This document shows, piece by piece, positions 9,871-17,172 of a DNA stretch of 64,000 bases. Each line of letters opens with the position of its first letter. The stretch's first letter is position 1. This DNA is from Lachnospiraceae bacterium (GTDB lineage: Bacteria; Bacillota; Clostridia; Lachnospirales; Lachnospiraceae), in contig JAQXVT010000080.1 of NCBI GenBank assembly GCA_029225065.1, positions 37,399 through 101,398 on the forward strand, in the 5' to 3' direction. The position numbers were made by a program, and so were the translations under genes. The notes beneath the pieces were generated by a model. That model was not told the DNA's origin. It did no database searches and saw only the letters and a list, made by a program, of their open reading frames with translations.

Positions 9871-10086
9871 ATGTTATCATTGTTATTTGCAATCTGTATG
9901 CTTGGAATCATTGGAAAATTATTCGTGTTTGGCTTGAAAGCCTCCTGGGGAATTCTGAAATTGCTTTGTACCATCGTATTTTTCCCGGTAATATTAATCG
10001 GAATGGTGGTAGGCGGACTGATTTATCTCGCATTTCCGCTGTTAATCATTGGTGGTATTATAGCTCTTGTAACAGCTCGTTCCTAA
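9871..10086 (+). CDS. Small membrane protein, two transmembrane segments
   Basis: 71 residues, almost entirely hydrophobic, with helices at about 2-20 and 30-66 split by the basic/aromatic turn FGLKASWGILK. The AAGGAG ribosome site is well placed. It precedes the 138-residue unknown gene by 18 bases and is probably co-transcribed. The look is that of small envelope-stress membrane proteins, but no function can be assigned. Confidence 0.7.
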   Translation: MLSLLFAICMLGIIGKLFVFGLKASWGILKLLCTIVFFPVILIGMVVGGLIYLAFPLLIIGGIIALVTARS

Positions 10087-10104
10087 AAAGAAAGGATTAG
10101 CAGT

Positions 10105-10521
10105 ATGGAATATGATATTGAGAAAGAAAAAAGAGAAGCGTTTGAGGCCGGACAGCGGGCGTTGAATAGTCTTCGTACAGCCGGAAAAAATTTGGACGGT
10201 GCAAAAAACTGGGGATTCGTAGACATGTTTGGTGGTGGATTCTTTACTACTATATTAAAACATTCGAAAATAGATCAGGCCAGGAAAAATATAGAGCAGG
10301 CGAAATATGATCTTCGCAATTTCAGCAGGGAGCTGAACGATGTAAAGACGGCAGGAAATCTCGATATAGACATAGGTGATTTCCTTTCATTTGCAGACTA
10401 TTTCTTTGATGGATTTGTGGTAGACTGGATGGTGCAGGAGCGAATCAACAATGCGAAGCGCCAGGTGGAGGAAAGCATCCGAAGAATCGAATCTATCCTC
10501 GATCAGTTGCGGAAGATGTAA
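10105..10521 (+). CDS. Conserved-looking protein of unknown function
   Basis: 138 residues, charged and mostly helical. Features: a coiled-coil-like N-terminus (EKEKREAFEAGQRALNSLR), a glycine-rich aromatic centre (WGFVDMFGGGFFTTILKHSK), a second helix, then DIGDFLSFADYFFDGFVVDWM and a C-terminal helix with regular Arg/Glu spacing. The aromatic segments could lie on a membrane surface, but none is a clear transmembrane helix. It follows the two-helix membrane protein in what appears to be a two-gene unit ending at a strong terminator. Confidence 0.75.
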   Translation: MEYDIEKEKREAFEAGQRALNSLRTAGKNLDGAKNWGFVDMFGGGFFTTILKHSKIDQARKNIEQAKYDLRNFSRELNDVKTAGNLDIDIGDFLSFADYFFDGFVVDWMVQERINNAKRQVEESIRRIESILDQLRKM

Positions 10522-10525
10522 AAAG

Positions 10526-10564
10526 AAGGCAGTGAATTCTGAAAAAGGTTCACTGCCTTTTGGT
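10526..10564. terminator. Bidirectional terminator
   Basis: AAGGCAGTGAA and TTCACTGCCTT form an 11-bp perfect stem with T-runs on both strands, between the unknown gene and the convergent XRE regulator. Confidence 0.88.
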
Positions 10565-10578
10565 TTGGCGAGGATAAA

Positions 10579-11094
10579 TTACTTGAGCTTTTCTTTTTCG
10601 GCATTCAGTAATTGCAGATTAAGGCCCTGTTCTCCGGCGGTCTTGTCTATCCAGAGGTTCAATGAATCGATTGCCAGGGAAACCTCGTCCAGTTTTTTGC
10701 TGATGAACGCAAAGTCTTTCATTTCATCATCACTGATCTTTCCGTCACGCGCAATCTGGATCAGCCGTGCAGTAAGTGGATTGATTTCATTTAAACTGGC
10801 AATAGTTTCCAGAATGATGTTTGATAAGTCAGATACTTCCACTTCCGGCACGTAACGGTGTCCGATTTCACATTTATGAGAGCAGTAATAATTACACAGA
10901 TCAGGGCGCTTGTAGGCATCCGCCATCTGGATGATATCGTAAGGCGTAGGTTCCTGCGTTTCATATTCGAATTTTTCTATTCTGGAAGCCGAAACAGCAG
11001 TCATTTTGTCACTGGCTTCTGCTCTGGTCAGTCCGGCATTTTCTCGGCAAATCTGGTAGATTGTTTTGCTTTCTCTTGTAGATTGCTTCCCCAT
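10579..11094 (-). CDS. XRE-family regulator with a cysteine motif
   Basis: 171 residues. An N-terminal helix-turn-helix (residues ~10-65: IYQICRENAGLTRAEASDKM, then SASRIEKFE) is followed by a short Cys/His motif, YYCSHKCEIGH (~70-80), and a C-terminal helical region with coiled-coil character. The CxxxC...H cluster suggests a metal site or redox switch, which is inference only. AGGGAGG precedes the ATG. It faces the unknown two-gene unit, and the ~200-base gap upstream holds a - strand TATAAT near 11181 without a clear -35. Confidence 0.8.
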   Translation of the reverse strand: MGKQSTRESKTIYQICRENAGLTRAEASDKMTAVSASRIEKFEYETQEPTPYDIIQMADAYKRPDLCNYYCSHKCEIGHRYVPEVEVSDLSNIILETIASLNEINPLTARLIQIARDGKISDDEMKDFAFISKKLDEVSLAIDSLNLWIDKTAGEQGLNLQLLNAEKEKLK

Positions 11095-11240
11095 GAGAAT
11101 TTCCTCCCTGTATATCGCAGAACATGAGGATGACAGCTTTGCTAAGTCCTCATGCGGTACGTGTATTTTGTATATATGCTTTATTATACATCATTTTACC
11201 GCTTTTTTATAAAAAATATTGTTGCGGCTGGGAGCCAACA

Positions 11241-11267
11241 TAATATCCGGAAGTCTTTGCATACACT
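11241..11267 (+). promoter_or_regulatory. Sigma-E-type promoter of spoIIID
   Basis: TAATATC (11241-11247), a 12-bp spacer and CATACACT (11260-11267). The -10 matches the mother-cell sigma-E consensus CATACAMT exactly and the -35 fits in six of seven positions. Bacillus spoIIID is known to be sigma-E dependent. Confidence 0.7.
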
Positions 11268-11298
11268 GTAAAAACAGCGTCTTCGGAGGCTTCTTGGC

Positions 11299-11553
11299 AT
11301 GAAGGATTATATCGAAGAGCGTGCAGTGGAAATTGCAGAATATATTATTGAGACGAAAGCGACGGTACGTCAGAGTGCAAAAAAATTTGGGGTATCAAAA
11401 TCGACGGTACATAAAGATATCACTGATCGTCTCTGCCATATCAATCCAGCTTTGGCAGAGGAAACCAGAAAAATATTGAATCTCAACAAGTCAGAACGTC
11501 ATATCCGCGGCGGTTTGGCCACAAAAGAAAAATATTTACATTTAAAATCATAA
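11299..11553 (+). CDS. spoIIID: Sporulation transcription factor SpoIIID
   Basis: 84-residue mother-cell regulator with the family's usual length and sequence: MKDYIEERAVEIAEYIIETK, then the helix-turn-helix VRQSAKKFGVSKSTVHKDIT and the basic C-terminal segment after RHIRGGLATKEKY. It activates and represses many sigma-E and sigma-K genes during engulfment. GGAGG is nine bases before the ATG, and a sigma-E-type promoter is directly upstream, consistent with its known control. Confidence 0.96.
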   Translation: MKDYIEERAVEIAEYIIETKATVRQSAKKFGVSKSTVHKDITDRLCHINPALAEETRKILNLNKSERHIRGGLATKEKYLHLKS

Positions 11554-11598
11554 GGAATGATCTTCTGAAATTGGCGGGTCGCGCAGGAGAGGATCTTG

Positions 11599-11607
11599 TG
11601 ATATAAT
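11599..11607 (+). promoter_or_regulatory. Extended -10 promoter before the thioesterase gene
   Basis: TGATATAAT, an extended -10 element without a good -35, about 95 bases upstream of the thioesterase start. The leader contains a small CCGCC/GGCGG hairpin. Confidence 0.5.
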
Positions 11608-11702
11608 AAAAAACAGCTGGTGCGAAGGTTTGAGAAAATAAGAAGAAAAATCCGCCTGCCGGCAATACAGCGGCGGAAAGGATACATGAGGAGGCACAGA
11701 AA

Positions 11703-12182
11703 ATGGCAGAACGAAAAATGAAGCGGGTGGAGGACTCTCTTACGGAACAGTCCCATCTGCTGATGCCGAAATGTTTAAATGCAGCTGGCTATCTTTTTGG
11801 GGGACAGCTGCTTGCCTGGATTGATGAGACAGCGGGAATCGTGGCGAAGCGTCATGCGGAGATGAATGTGGTCACGGTGGCAGTTGACAATATGTATTTC
11901 AAAACAGGAGCGAGAGTGGACGATACGATCGTGCTGATTGGGCGGTTGACGCACGTTGGCCGCTCTTCAATGGAAGTGCGAATCGATACGTATGCAGAAT
12001 CCCTGCAGGGCGTGCGGACGATGATCAACCGTGCGTATTTTGTGATGGTCGGAACGGACGAGCATCAGCACCCGGTGGAGGTGCCCGGACTGATTGTGGA
12101 AGGGGTCACGCAGCAGATTGAATGGGAGGCCGGACAGAAACGTGCCGAGCTGCGTAAGATCCGTCGTCAGGAGGGCTTTTGA
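11703..12182 (+). CDS. Acyl-CoA thioesterase, hotdog fold (YkhA/BACH type)
   Basis: 159 residues with a single hotdog domain. The diagnostic stretch is LNAAGYLFGGQLLAWIDETA (residues ~25-44), which includes the catalytic Asn and Asp of this class, followed by the VTVAVDNMYF beta strand. It hydrolyses acyl-CoA esters in the cytoplasm; the in vivo chain length is unknown. Its stop codon overlaps the ATG of the following glycosylase gene, so the two are translationally coupled, though no functional link is apparent. Confidence 0.9.
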   Translation: MAERKMKRVEDSLTEQSHLLMPKCLNAAGYLFGGQLLAWIDETAGIVAKRHAEMNVVTVAVDNMYFKTGARVDDTIVLIGRLTHVGRSSMEVRIDTYAESLQGVRTMINRAYFVMVGTDEHQHPVEVPGLIVEGVTQQIEWEAGQKRAELRKIRRQEGF

Positions 12183-12682
12183 TGGCAGGAAAATCAGGTG
12201 AATATCAGCACCTCACACACGAATTTGCGCCGGTTTATGATGCGAACAGCCGGATTTTGATTCTTGGCAGTTTTCCATCCGTAAAATCGCGGGAGCAACA
12301 GTTTTTTTACGGTCATCCGCAGAACCGCTTTTGGAAAGTACTTGCAGCCGTTTTGGGATGCCCGGTACCACAGACGATTTGGGAGAAAAAGAAGATGCTT
12401 CTTGCGCACGGAATCGCACTGTGGGATGTGATTGCGGAGTGTGACATCATTGGTTCAAGTGACAGTTCAATCCGAAATGTGGTAGCGAACGATCTGGGAC
12501 AGATTCTGAAAACAGGGAAGATCCAGACCATCTATGCAAACGGTGGCACGGCAAAACGATTGTATGACCGGTTTCAAAAGGAAGCGTGCAGGATGGAAGC
12601 GATTGGTCTTCCGTCTACGAGTCCGGCAAATGCCGCATACTCGCTGGAACGGTTGACGGAGCAGTGGAGGAAGATTGTATGA
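12182..12682 (+). CDS. DNA-deoxyinosine glycosylase (UDG superfamily, HDG-like)
   Basis: 166-residue base-excision repair enzyme. Motif 1 is ILILGSFPSVKSRE, followed by FFYGHPQNRFWKVLA, and the C-terminal motif is LPSTSPANA. The GSFP form of motif 1 is characteristic of the hypoxanthine-DNA glycosylase branch rather than Ung. The expected substrate is deoxyinosine from adenine deamination. The start is the ATG in the TGATG overlap with the thioesterase stop, with GGAGG upstream. Its own stop overlaps the holA ATG. Confidence 0.87.
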   Translation: MAGKSGEYQHLTHEFAPVYDANSRILILGSFPSVKSREQQFFYGHPQNRFWKVLAAVLGCPVPQTIWEKKKMLLAHGIALWDVIAECDIIGSSDSSIRNVVANDLGQILKTGKIQTIYANGGTAKRLYDRFQKEACRMEAIGLPSTSPANAAYSLERLTEQWRKIV

Positions 12683-13662
12683 AAAATCTGAATGCAGATC
12701 TGAAATCAGGAAATTTCAAACAGGTCTATCTGCTTTGCGGTGAGGAGGCCTATCTGAAAAATCGCTACAAAAAACGGCTGCGGGAGGCACTGGTCGGCAC
12801 GGAGGATGTGATGAATTTTACATCCTATACCGGAAAGGGAATCGATGTGAAGCAGATAATCGATCAGGCAGAGACAATGCCGTTTTTTGCGGAGCGCCGT
12901 CTGATTCAGATCGAGGACAGCGGCTTTTTTAAAAATGCATGTCCGGAGCTGGCAGAATACATTCCGACGATGCCGCAGGAAACGTATATGGTGTTTGTGG
13001 AGAACGAGGTCGATAAACGAGGGAAGCTGTATAAAGCAGTGAAGGCCGGTGGCCGGATCGTGGAGCTTGGGCGTCAGGATGAGAAAACGCTGACTGCATG
13101 GATTTTGAGCCAGATGAAAAAGGAAGGGAAAAATATCCGAAGAGATGCGCTCGATCTGTTTCTGGAAAAGACTGGCGATGATATGGAAAATATCGCAAAT
13201 GAGCTGGAAAAGCTGCTCTGCTATACGGCTGGAAAAGACGGCGTGGAATATACAGATGTCGAGGAAATCTGCACCGTGACAACGGAAAACAAAATCTTTG
13301 ATATGATCAGGGCGGTGGCGGAGAAGCGTCAGAAGCAGGCGATGGATTTGTATTACGATTTGCTGTCCTTGAAGGAACCGCCGATGCGGATTTTATTTTT
13401 GATTGAGCGACAGTTCAACCAGATGCTCCAGCTGAAGGATTTGAGGGCACAGGGCTATGACAGCCAGACTGTTGCATCTAAAGCGGGAATTGCTCCGTTT
13501 ATTGCGAAGCGAAGCCTTGCGCAGGCAGCGAAGTTTGAACTGTCGGTGCTGCGGCAGGCTGTGGAGGACTGTGTGGAAATGGAACAGGCGGTTAAAAGCG
13601 GAAAGCTCGGGGACCGGCTGGCGGTGGAAATGCTGATTATTAAGTATTCTGGAGGAGAGTGA
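12679..13662 (+). CDS. holA: DNA polymerase III delta subunit (HolA)
   Basis: 327-residue clamp-loader subunit. The N-terminal AAA-like fold starts YLLCGEEAYLKNRYKKRL, and the C-terminal part has the LEKTGDDMENIANELEKLL and PPMRILFLIERQFNQMLQLK segments typical of clostridial HolA. It binds and opens the beta sliding clamp. The start is the ATG in the ATGA overlap with the glycosylase gene; in-frame upstream starts would overlap that gene heavily. Its place directly upstream of rpsT matches Bacillus gene order. Confidence 0.94.
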   Translation: MKNLNADLKSGNFKQVYLLCGEEAYLKNRYKKRLREALVGTEDVMNFTSYTGKGIDVKQIIDQAETMPFFAERRLIQIEDSGFFKNACPELAEYIPTMPQETYMVFVENEVDKRGKLYKAVKAGGRIVELGRQDEKTLTAWILSQMKKEGKNIRRDALDLFLEKTGDDMENIANELEKLLCYTAGKDGVEYTDVEEICTVTTENKIFDMIRAVAEKRQKQAMDLYYDLLSLKEPPMRILFLIERQFNQMLQLKDLRAQGYDSQTVASKAGIAPFIAKRSLAQAAKFELSVLRQAVEDCVEMEQAVKSGKLGDRLAVEMLIIKYSGGE

Positions 13663-13714
13663 CCTTTGCCGTTGCTTAGAGCCACGTTATAAAATATTAC
13701 CTGGTTCTGAATGA

Positions 13715-13755
13715 CAATAAAAAGAGCAGCCGATATGACGGAATCGGCTGCTCTT
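13715..13755 (-). terminator. rpsT terminator
   Basis: A 13-bp perfect stem AAGAGCAGCCGAT/ATCGGCTGCTCTT followed on the - strand by TTTTTATT. It may also serve holA from the other side. Confidence 0.92.
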
Positions 13756-13777
13756 AACAGTTGAACTAAATCTATGC

Positions 13778-14041
13778 TTATGCCAGGGTGTTGACTGCCT
13801 TGGACAGACGAGATACTTTTCTCGCTGCATTGTTCTTGTGATAAACGCCTTTTTTTGCAGCTTTATCAATGATCGAAGTAGCAGATAATAATGCAGCCTC
13901 AGCAGCAGCTTTATCATTTGCAGCTACAGCAGCCTCTACTTTCTTGATCGCAGTCTTAACAGCCGACTTCTCGGACTTATTGCGCTCGTTTCTGGTTTTA
14001 GCTACCAGGATTCTTTTTTTAGCAGACTTAATATTAGCCAA
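13778..14041 (-). CDS. rpsT: 30S ribosomal protein S20
   Basis: 87 residues, strongly basic and helical, with the family start ANIKSAKKRI and the end of typical length. It binds 16S rRNA. The start codon is TTG: GGAGGTG lies upstream and the encoded sequence begins exactly where S20 proteins begin. UUG initiation is also found in E. coli rpsT, where it matters for autoregulation. It is transcribed opposite to holA and gpr from its own strong promoter. Confidence 0.97.
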   Translation of the reverse strand: MANIKSAKKRILVAKTRNERNKSEKSAVKTAIKKVEAAVAANDKAAAEAALLSATSIIDKAAKKGVYHKNNAARKVSRLSKAVNTLA

Positions 14042-14124
14042 TCTCTACACCTCCAAACATTTTTGTATAATTGAGCTGTTTCATTAAAATCGGACACGGA
14101 CGTTTAATGAAAACATACTCATAT

Positions 14125-14153
14125 ATATTAGTCCAAAGTTTCGGGTGTGTCAA
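14125..14153 (-). promoter_or_regulatory. rpsT promoter
   Basis: On the - strand: TTGACA (14148-14153), a 17-bp spacer and TAATAT (14125-14130), close to consensus. About 85 bases of leader follow before the TTG start. Confidence 0.85.
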
Positions 14154-14222
14154 TACATATTTTTCAAAAAAACGGAAAAAATAGTGATAAACAAGGCGAT
14201 TGCGGCACAAAGGAGAATGAAA

Positions 14223-15188
14223 ATGATGGGCGAGTTCCAGATACGGACAGATCTTGCACTGGAGGCAAAAGAAAACTGTGAGGCAGAGCATGAAACAATC
14301 CGGGGAGTGAAAGTAGAGGAGCAGGAAAACAGGGAGGCAGAGATTTATACGACGATTGTGACGATCGAGACGGAAAATGGAGCCAGAGCGATGGGAAAAC
14401 CCGTTGGAACATACGTCACGCTGGAAGCACCGAATATGTCATCACCGGATGAGGGGTATCATCGGGAAATTTCGGAGGAGCTGGCCAGACATCTGAAGCA
14501 TCTGATCGGAGCAGAGAAGCTGAGTGACAAGCGGATTCTGGTCGTCGGGCTTGGCAACCGGGAGGTTACACCGGATGCGCTCGGACCGGATGTCGTTGGC
14601 AATTTGAATATCACGCGACATATGATTCGGATGTATGGGCGAATTTCGGAGGAGCTGCGGCAGGCGGGCGTGATCAGCGCGATCGTGCCAGGTGTGATGG
14701 CGCAGACCGGAATGGAGACAGTGGAAATTATCCGGGGCGTGGTGAAAGAGACAAAGCCGGAGCTGGTATTGGTGATCGATGCGCTTGCAGCGCGCAGCAC
14801 AAAGCGGCTGAACCGGACGATCCAGATTACAGACACCGGAATCAATCCGGGATCGGGTGTTGGAAATCATCGAAATGCAATCAACCAGGAGGAACTTGGT
14901 GTTCCGGTCATTGCGATCGGTGTGCCGACGGTAGTTGACGCGGCAACAATTGTCAACGATACGATGGAAGAACTGATTGGGGAAATGGAGAAGATGGATG
15001 AGATATGGCAGCTTTCCGGTGTACTTCACGCGCTGGATCAGGCAGAAAAGCATCAAATGATCAGGGAAATGATTGCACCGAATCTCAACACAATGTTTGT
15101 GACACCAAAAGATATTGATGAGACAGTGAAATATTTAAGCTACACGATCTCGGAGGGGCTGAATCTTGTGTTTTCAGGGAAGATATGA
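14223..15188 (+). CDS. gpr: Germination protease GPR
   Basis: 321-residue spore protease that degrades small acid-soluble spore proteins when germination begins. The N-terminal FQIRTDLALEA is the autoprocessing region of the zymogen. Later landmarks are VVGLGNREVTPDALGPDVV, ALAARSTKRLNRTIQI, and GVGNHRNAI, all typical of family A25. Several ATGs cluster after AAAGGAG; the one at 14223 has the best spacing (7 bases), while those at 14217 and 14226 are possible. It precedes spoIIP as in Bacillus. Confidence 0.95.
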   Translation: MMGEFQIRTDLALEAKENCEAEHETIRGVKVEEQENREAEIYTTIVTIETENGARAMGKPVGTYVTLEAPNMSSPDEGYHREISEELARHLKHLIGAEKLSDKRILVVGLGNREVTPDALGPDVVGNLNITRHMIRMYGRISEELRQAGVISAIVPGVMAQTGMETVEIIRGVVKETKPELVLVIDALAARSTKRLNRTIQITDTGINPGSGVGNHRNAINQEELGVPVIAIGVPTVVDAATIVNDTMEELIGEMEKMDEIWQLSGVLHALDQAEKHQMIREMIAPNLNTMFVTPKDIDETVKYLSYTISEGLNLVFSGKI

Positions 15189-15199
15189 GTAAAAACAGG

Positions 15200-15383
15200 G
15201 CATAGAAAGCACCACATGGGCATAAATTATAATAATATCGTTATGGTTCGGAGCCATCTCTAAAGTGCTGTGCATTTCGTTCGTGTGGTGAACAGTAACA
15301 TAGCATCTTACCGGGCCAAATAAGACTCCTGTGGGGGTGCGAGGAGCAATAGACGGTGGATTCTTGTCAGAAAAGATATGGAT
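15200..15383 (+). ncRNA. Candidate structured RNA in the gpr-spoIIP gap
   Basis: The 319-base gap between gpr and spoIIP has no reading frame but contains several short hairpins and ends in a terminator with its own strong stem. Hairpins: ATGGT/GCCAT near 15242, CTTA/TAAG near 15310, CTCCT/AGGAG near 15330-15350, and a long-range CACCACA (about 15210) with TGTGGTG (about 15286). A TATAAT-like box lies near 15227 without a clear -35. I do not recognise a known family (not T-box, SRP, tmRNA or a common riboswitch). It could equally be a read-through leader of spoIIP. Confidence 0.35.
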
Positions 15384-15440
15384 ACAGGCAGGCGGAGAAG
15401 GCTGCAGTTTTGCAGAGATTTCGAAGCCTGTCTGTTTTTA
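15384..15440 (+). terminator. Terminator between gpr and spoIIP
   Basis: ACAGGCAGGC (15384-15393) pairs with GCCTGTCTGT (15426-15435) through one G-U pair, encloses a CTGCA/TGCAG hairpin and is followed by TTTTTATT. It lies about 70 bases before the spoIIP start, so it could end gpr or a small RNA, or attenuate spoIIP. Confidence 0.8.
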
Positions 15441-15507
15441 TTCTCATAAGCAGCTTGTATGGATGTGTGACAGAAATTTTTTGTACGGGAAAGTATGAGG
15501 GAGGACT

Positions 15508-16971
15508 ATGAAGGGAAACGGCTGGATGCAGCGGGTGCTATATTTTCTGATGCTGATGCTTGGCATTTATATTGTGTACAAGGGTGGCAGGCTTTTTATG
15601 AAGCAGCCGGCAGTGCAGACAGTGCTGGATGGGGGAGATGTACAGAGAATGCTGGAAAATACGGCGGCACGTACGTGGACAGGCGGTTATACAGCAGTGA
15701 TTGAGGGAAAAGACCGAAACTGGGGCGGAAGCTGGTTTCAGGCAGCACTTCCGGTGTACAGCTATCTGGCTGAACATGGAGAGAGAGAAACAGAAGAGTC
15801 CGAAATAAGCCGAGGCGAGGAAAACGTTGCGGCGGCTGAAGAAAAAGAAGGGGAGCATACAGGCAGAGCAGACCGGGGAGAACAGACAGAGGAAGAGAAC
15901 CTGCAGGCCGCCAGAAGTGAAGCAGAAAAAGAAACAAATATAGAGACAGATACAGGCAGTGAAGCAGAAAACGATAAAGAAGGCAACAGAGAAAAACAGT
16001 CAGAATACAGTTTAGAAGAACATGAAGAAGAAACGGATTTGGATGCGGTGGAGGATGAGAGTACGGTTTCTGATGAAATGGCAGATGGAAATGCGAAATT
16101 TGGCATAAATGCAGATTCCGATATAGATGCAGAGAATAGTTCAGAAACAGAGACAGAAGCTTCATCAGAATCAGAACAGGCGCAGGAAGCTTTTGGCCGG
16201 TCAATATCGCCGGGGCTTCTTTCTCAGCTTTCAGACTTTAGCTATCTTGTAAATGAATATTTCACAGTAGATGGAGGAACGACGGCGGATGCAGACCTTC
16301 TGGATGCAGATGCTTTTTTATCAGAAGATCTGAGCATCGTAAAAAATCCGGCTGTTCCGCAGATTCTGATTTACCATACGCATTCACAGGAGAAGTTTGT
16401 GGATTCTGTCGAGGGGGATATCGGGACAACGATTGTCGGAATGGGGGATGTGCTGGCAGCTGCACTTGAGAAAAAAGGATATCAGGTAATTCATGATACG
16501 GGCGTATACGATCTGGTGGATGGAGTGCTGGATCGAAGCGCGGCGTATGATTATGCGCGGCAGGCAGTGGAAGAACTGCTTACGCAGTATCCGACGATTC
16601 AGGTCGTGATTGATTTGCACCGGGACGGTGTGGACGGGCAGAAATTTGTGACGGAAATTGAGGGGAAGCCGTGCTCGATGGTCATGTTTTTTAATGGAAT
16701 TTCAAGAAATCAGGAAGGGGAAATCAGTTACCTTCCGAATCCGTATGTGAAGCAGAATCTGGCATTTTCCTTTCAGATGGAGCTTGCAGCGCGGCAGCAG
16801 TATCCTGGATTTACCAGAAATATTTATTTAAAAGCAGAGCGGTTCAATCTGCATCTGCGCCCGCGTTCTGTTCTGATTGAGGCAGGGACGCAGCTCAACA
16901 CGGTGGAGGAGGAACGAAATGCAATGGAAATTCTGGCGAACCTGCTGGATGAGGTACTGCAGGAACCCTGA
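15508..16971 (+). CDS. spoIIP: Stage II sporulation protein P
   Basis: 487-residue peptidoglycan amidase/endopeptidase of the DMP engulfment complex. The N-terminus is a signal anchor (VLYFLMLMLGIYIVYK). The catalytic domain (~280-487) carries YHTHSQE (His290, His292), DLHRDG (His371) and EAGTQ (Glu458), consistent with the zinc site. Between them lies an unusually long and acidic linker (~90-235), very rich in Glu, Ser, Thr and Asp, which makes the protein longer than the ~400-residue Bacillus form. GGGAGG is close to the ATG. It follows gpr in the conserved order and precedes lepA. Confidence 0.95.
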   Translation: MKGNGWMQRVLYFLMLMLGIYIVYKGGRLFMKQPAVQTVLDGGDVQRMLENTAARTWTGGYTAVIEGKDRNWGGSWFQAALPVYSYLAEHGERETEESEISRGEENVAAAEEKEGEHTGRADRGEQTEEENLQAARSEAEKETNIETDTGSEAENDKEGNREKQSEYSLEEHEEETDLDAVEDESTVSDEMADGNAKFGINADSDIDAENSSETETEASSESEQAQEAFGRSISPGLLSQLSDFSYLVNEYFTVDGGTTADADLLDADAFLSEDLSIVKNPAVPQILIYHTHSQEKFVDSVEGDIGTTIVGMGDVLAAALEKKGYQVIHDTGVYDLVDGVLDRSAAYDYARQAVEELLTQYPTIQVVIDLHRDGVDGQKFVTEIEGKPCSMVMFFNGISRNQEGEISYLPNPYVKQNLAFSFQMELAARQQYPGFTRNIYLKAERFNLHLRPRSVLIEAGTQLNTVEEERNAMEILANLLDEVLQEP

Positions 16972-16979
16972 CTTTCCTA

Positions 16980-17009
16980 TGGACAATACCGGAAAAAGTA
17001 TGCTAAACT
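16980..17009 (+). promoter_or_regulatory. Possible lepA promoter
   Basis: TGGACA, an 18-bp spacer and TAAACT, about 165 bases before the lepA start. A moderate match. The repeat at 17066 would fall in the leader RNA. Confidence 0.45.
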
Positions 17010-17065
17010 GTATCGAAGATATCAGGAGGAATAAATTCGCTTCCTGAAAGTAACGATTATGAAAT

Positions 17066-17151
17066 ATCATAAGAAGGAATCCTTTTGCGGAAGGCTTCCT
17101 TATGATACTAATGATACTGTAAGTAGCGAAGCGGGTTGCGAATATCCGCTT
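17066..17151 (+). repeat. Dispersed two-hairpin intergenic repeat, copy 2 (lepA leader)
   Basis: First hairpin: ATCATAAG (17066-17073) pairs with CTTATGAT (17099-17106), with GCGGAAGG in the loop. Second: AAGCGGGT (17129-17136), loop TGCGAAT, ATCCGCTT (17144-17151), with one G-U pair. The two are joined by ACTGTAAGTAGCG. The second hairpin ends ten bases before the lepA ribosome binding site. Confidence 0.65.
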
Positions 17152-17172
17152 TGATTGCGAGGAGGAACTTAA

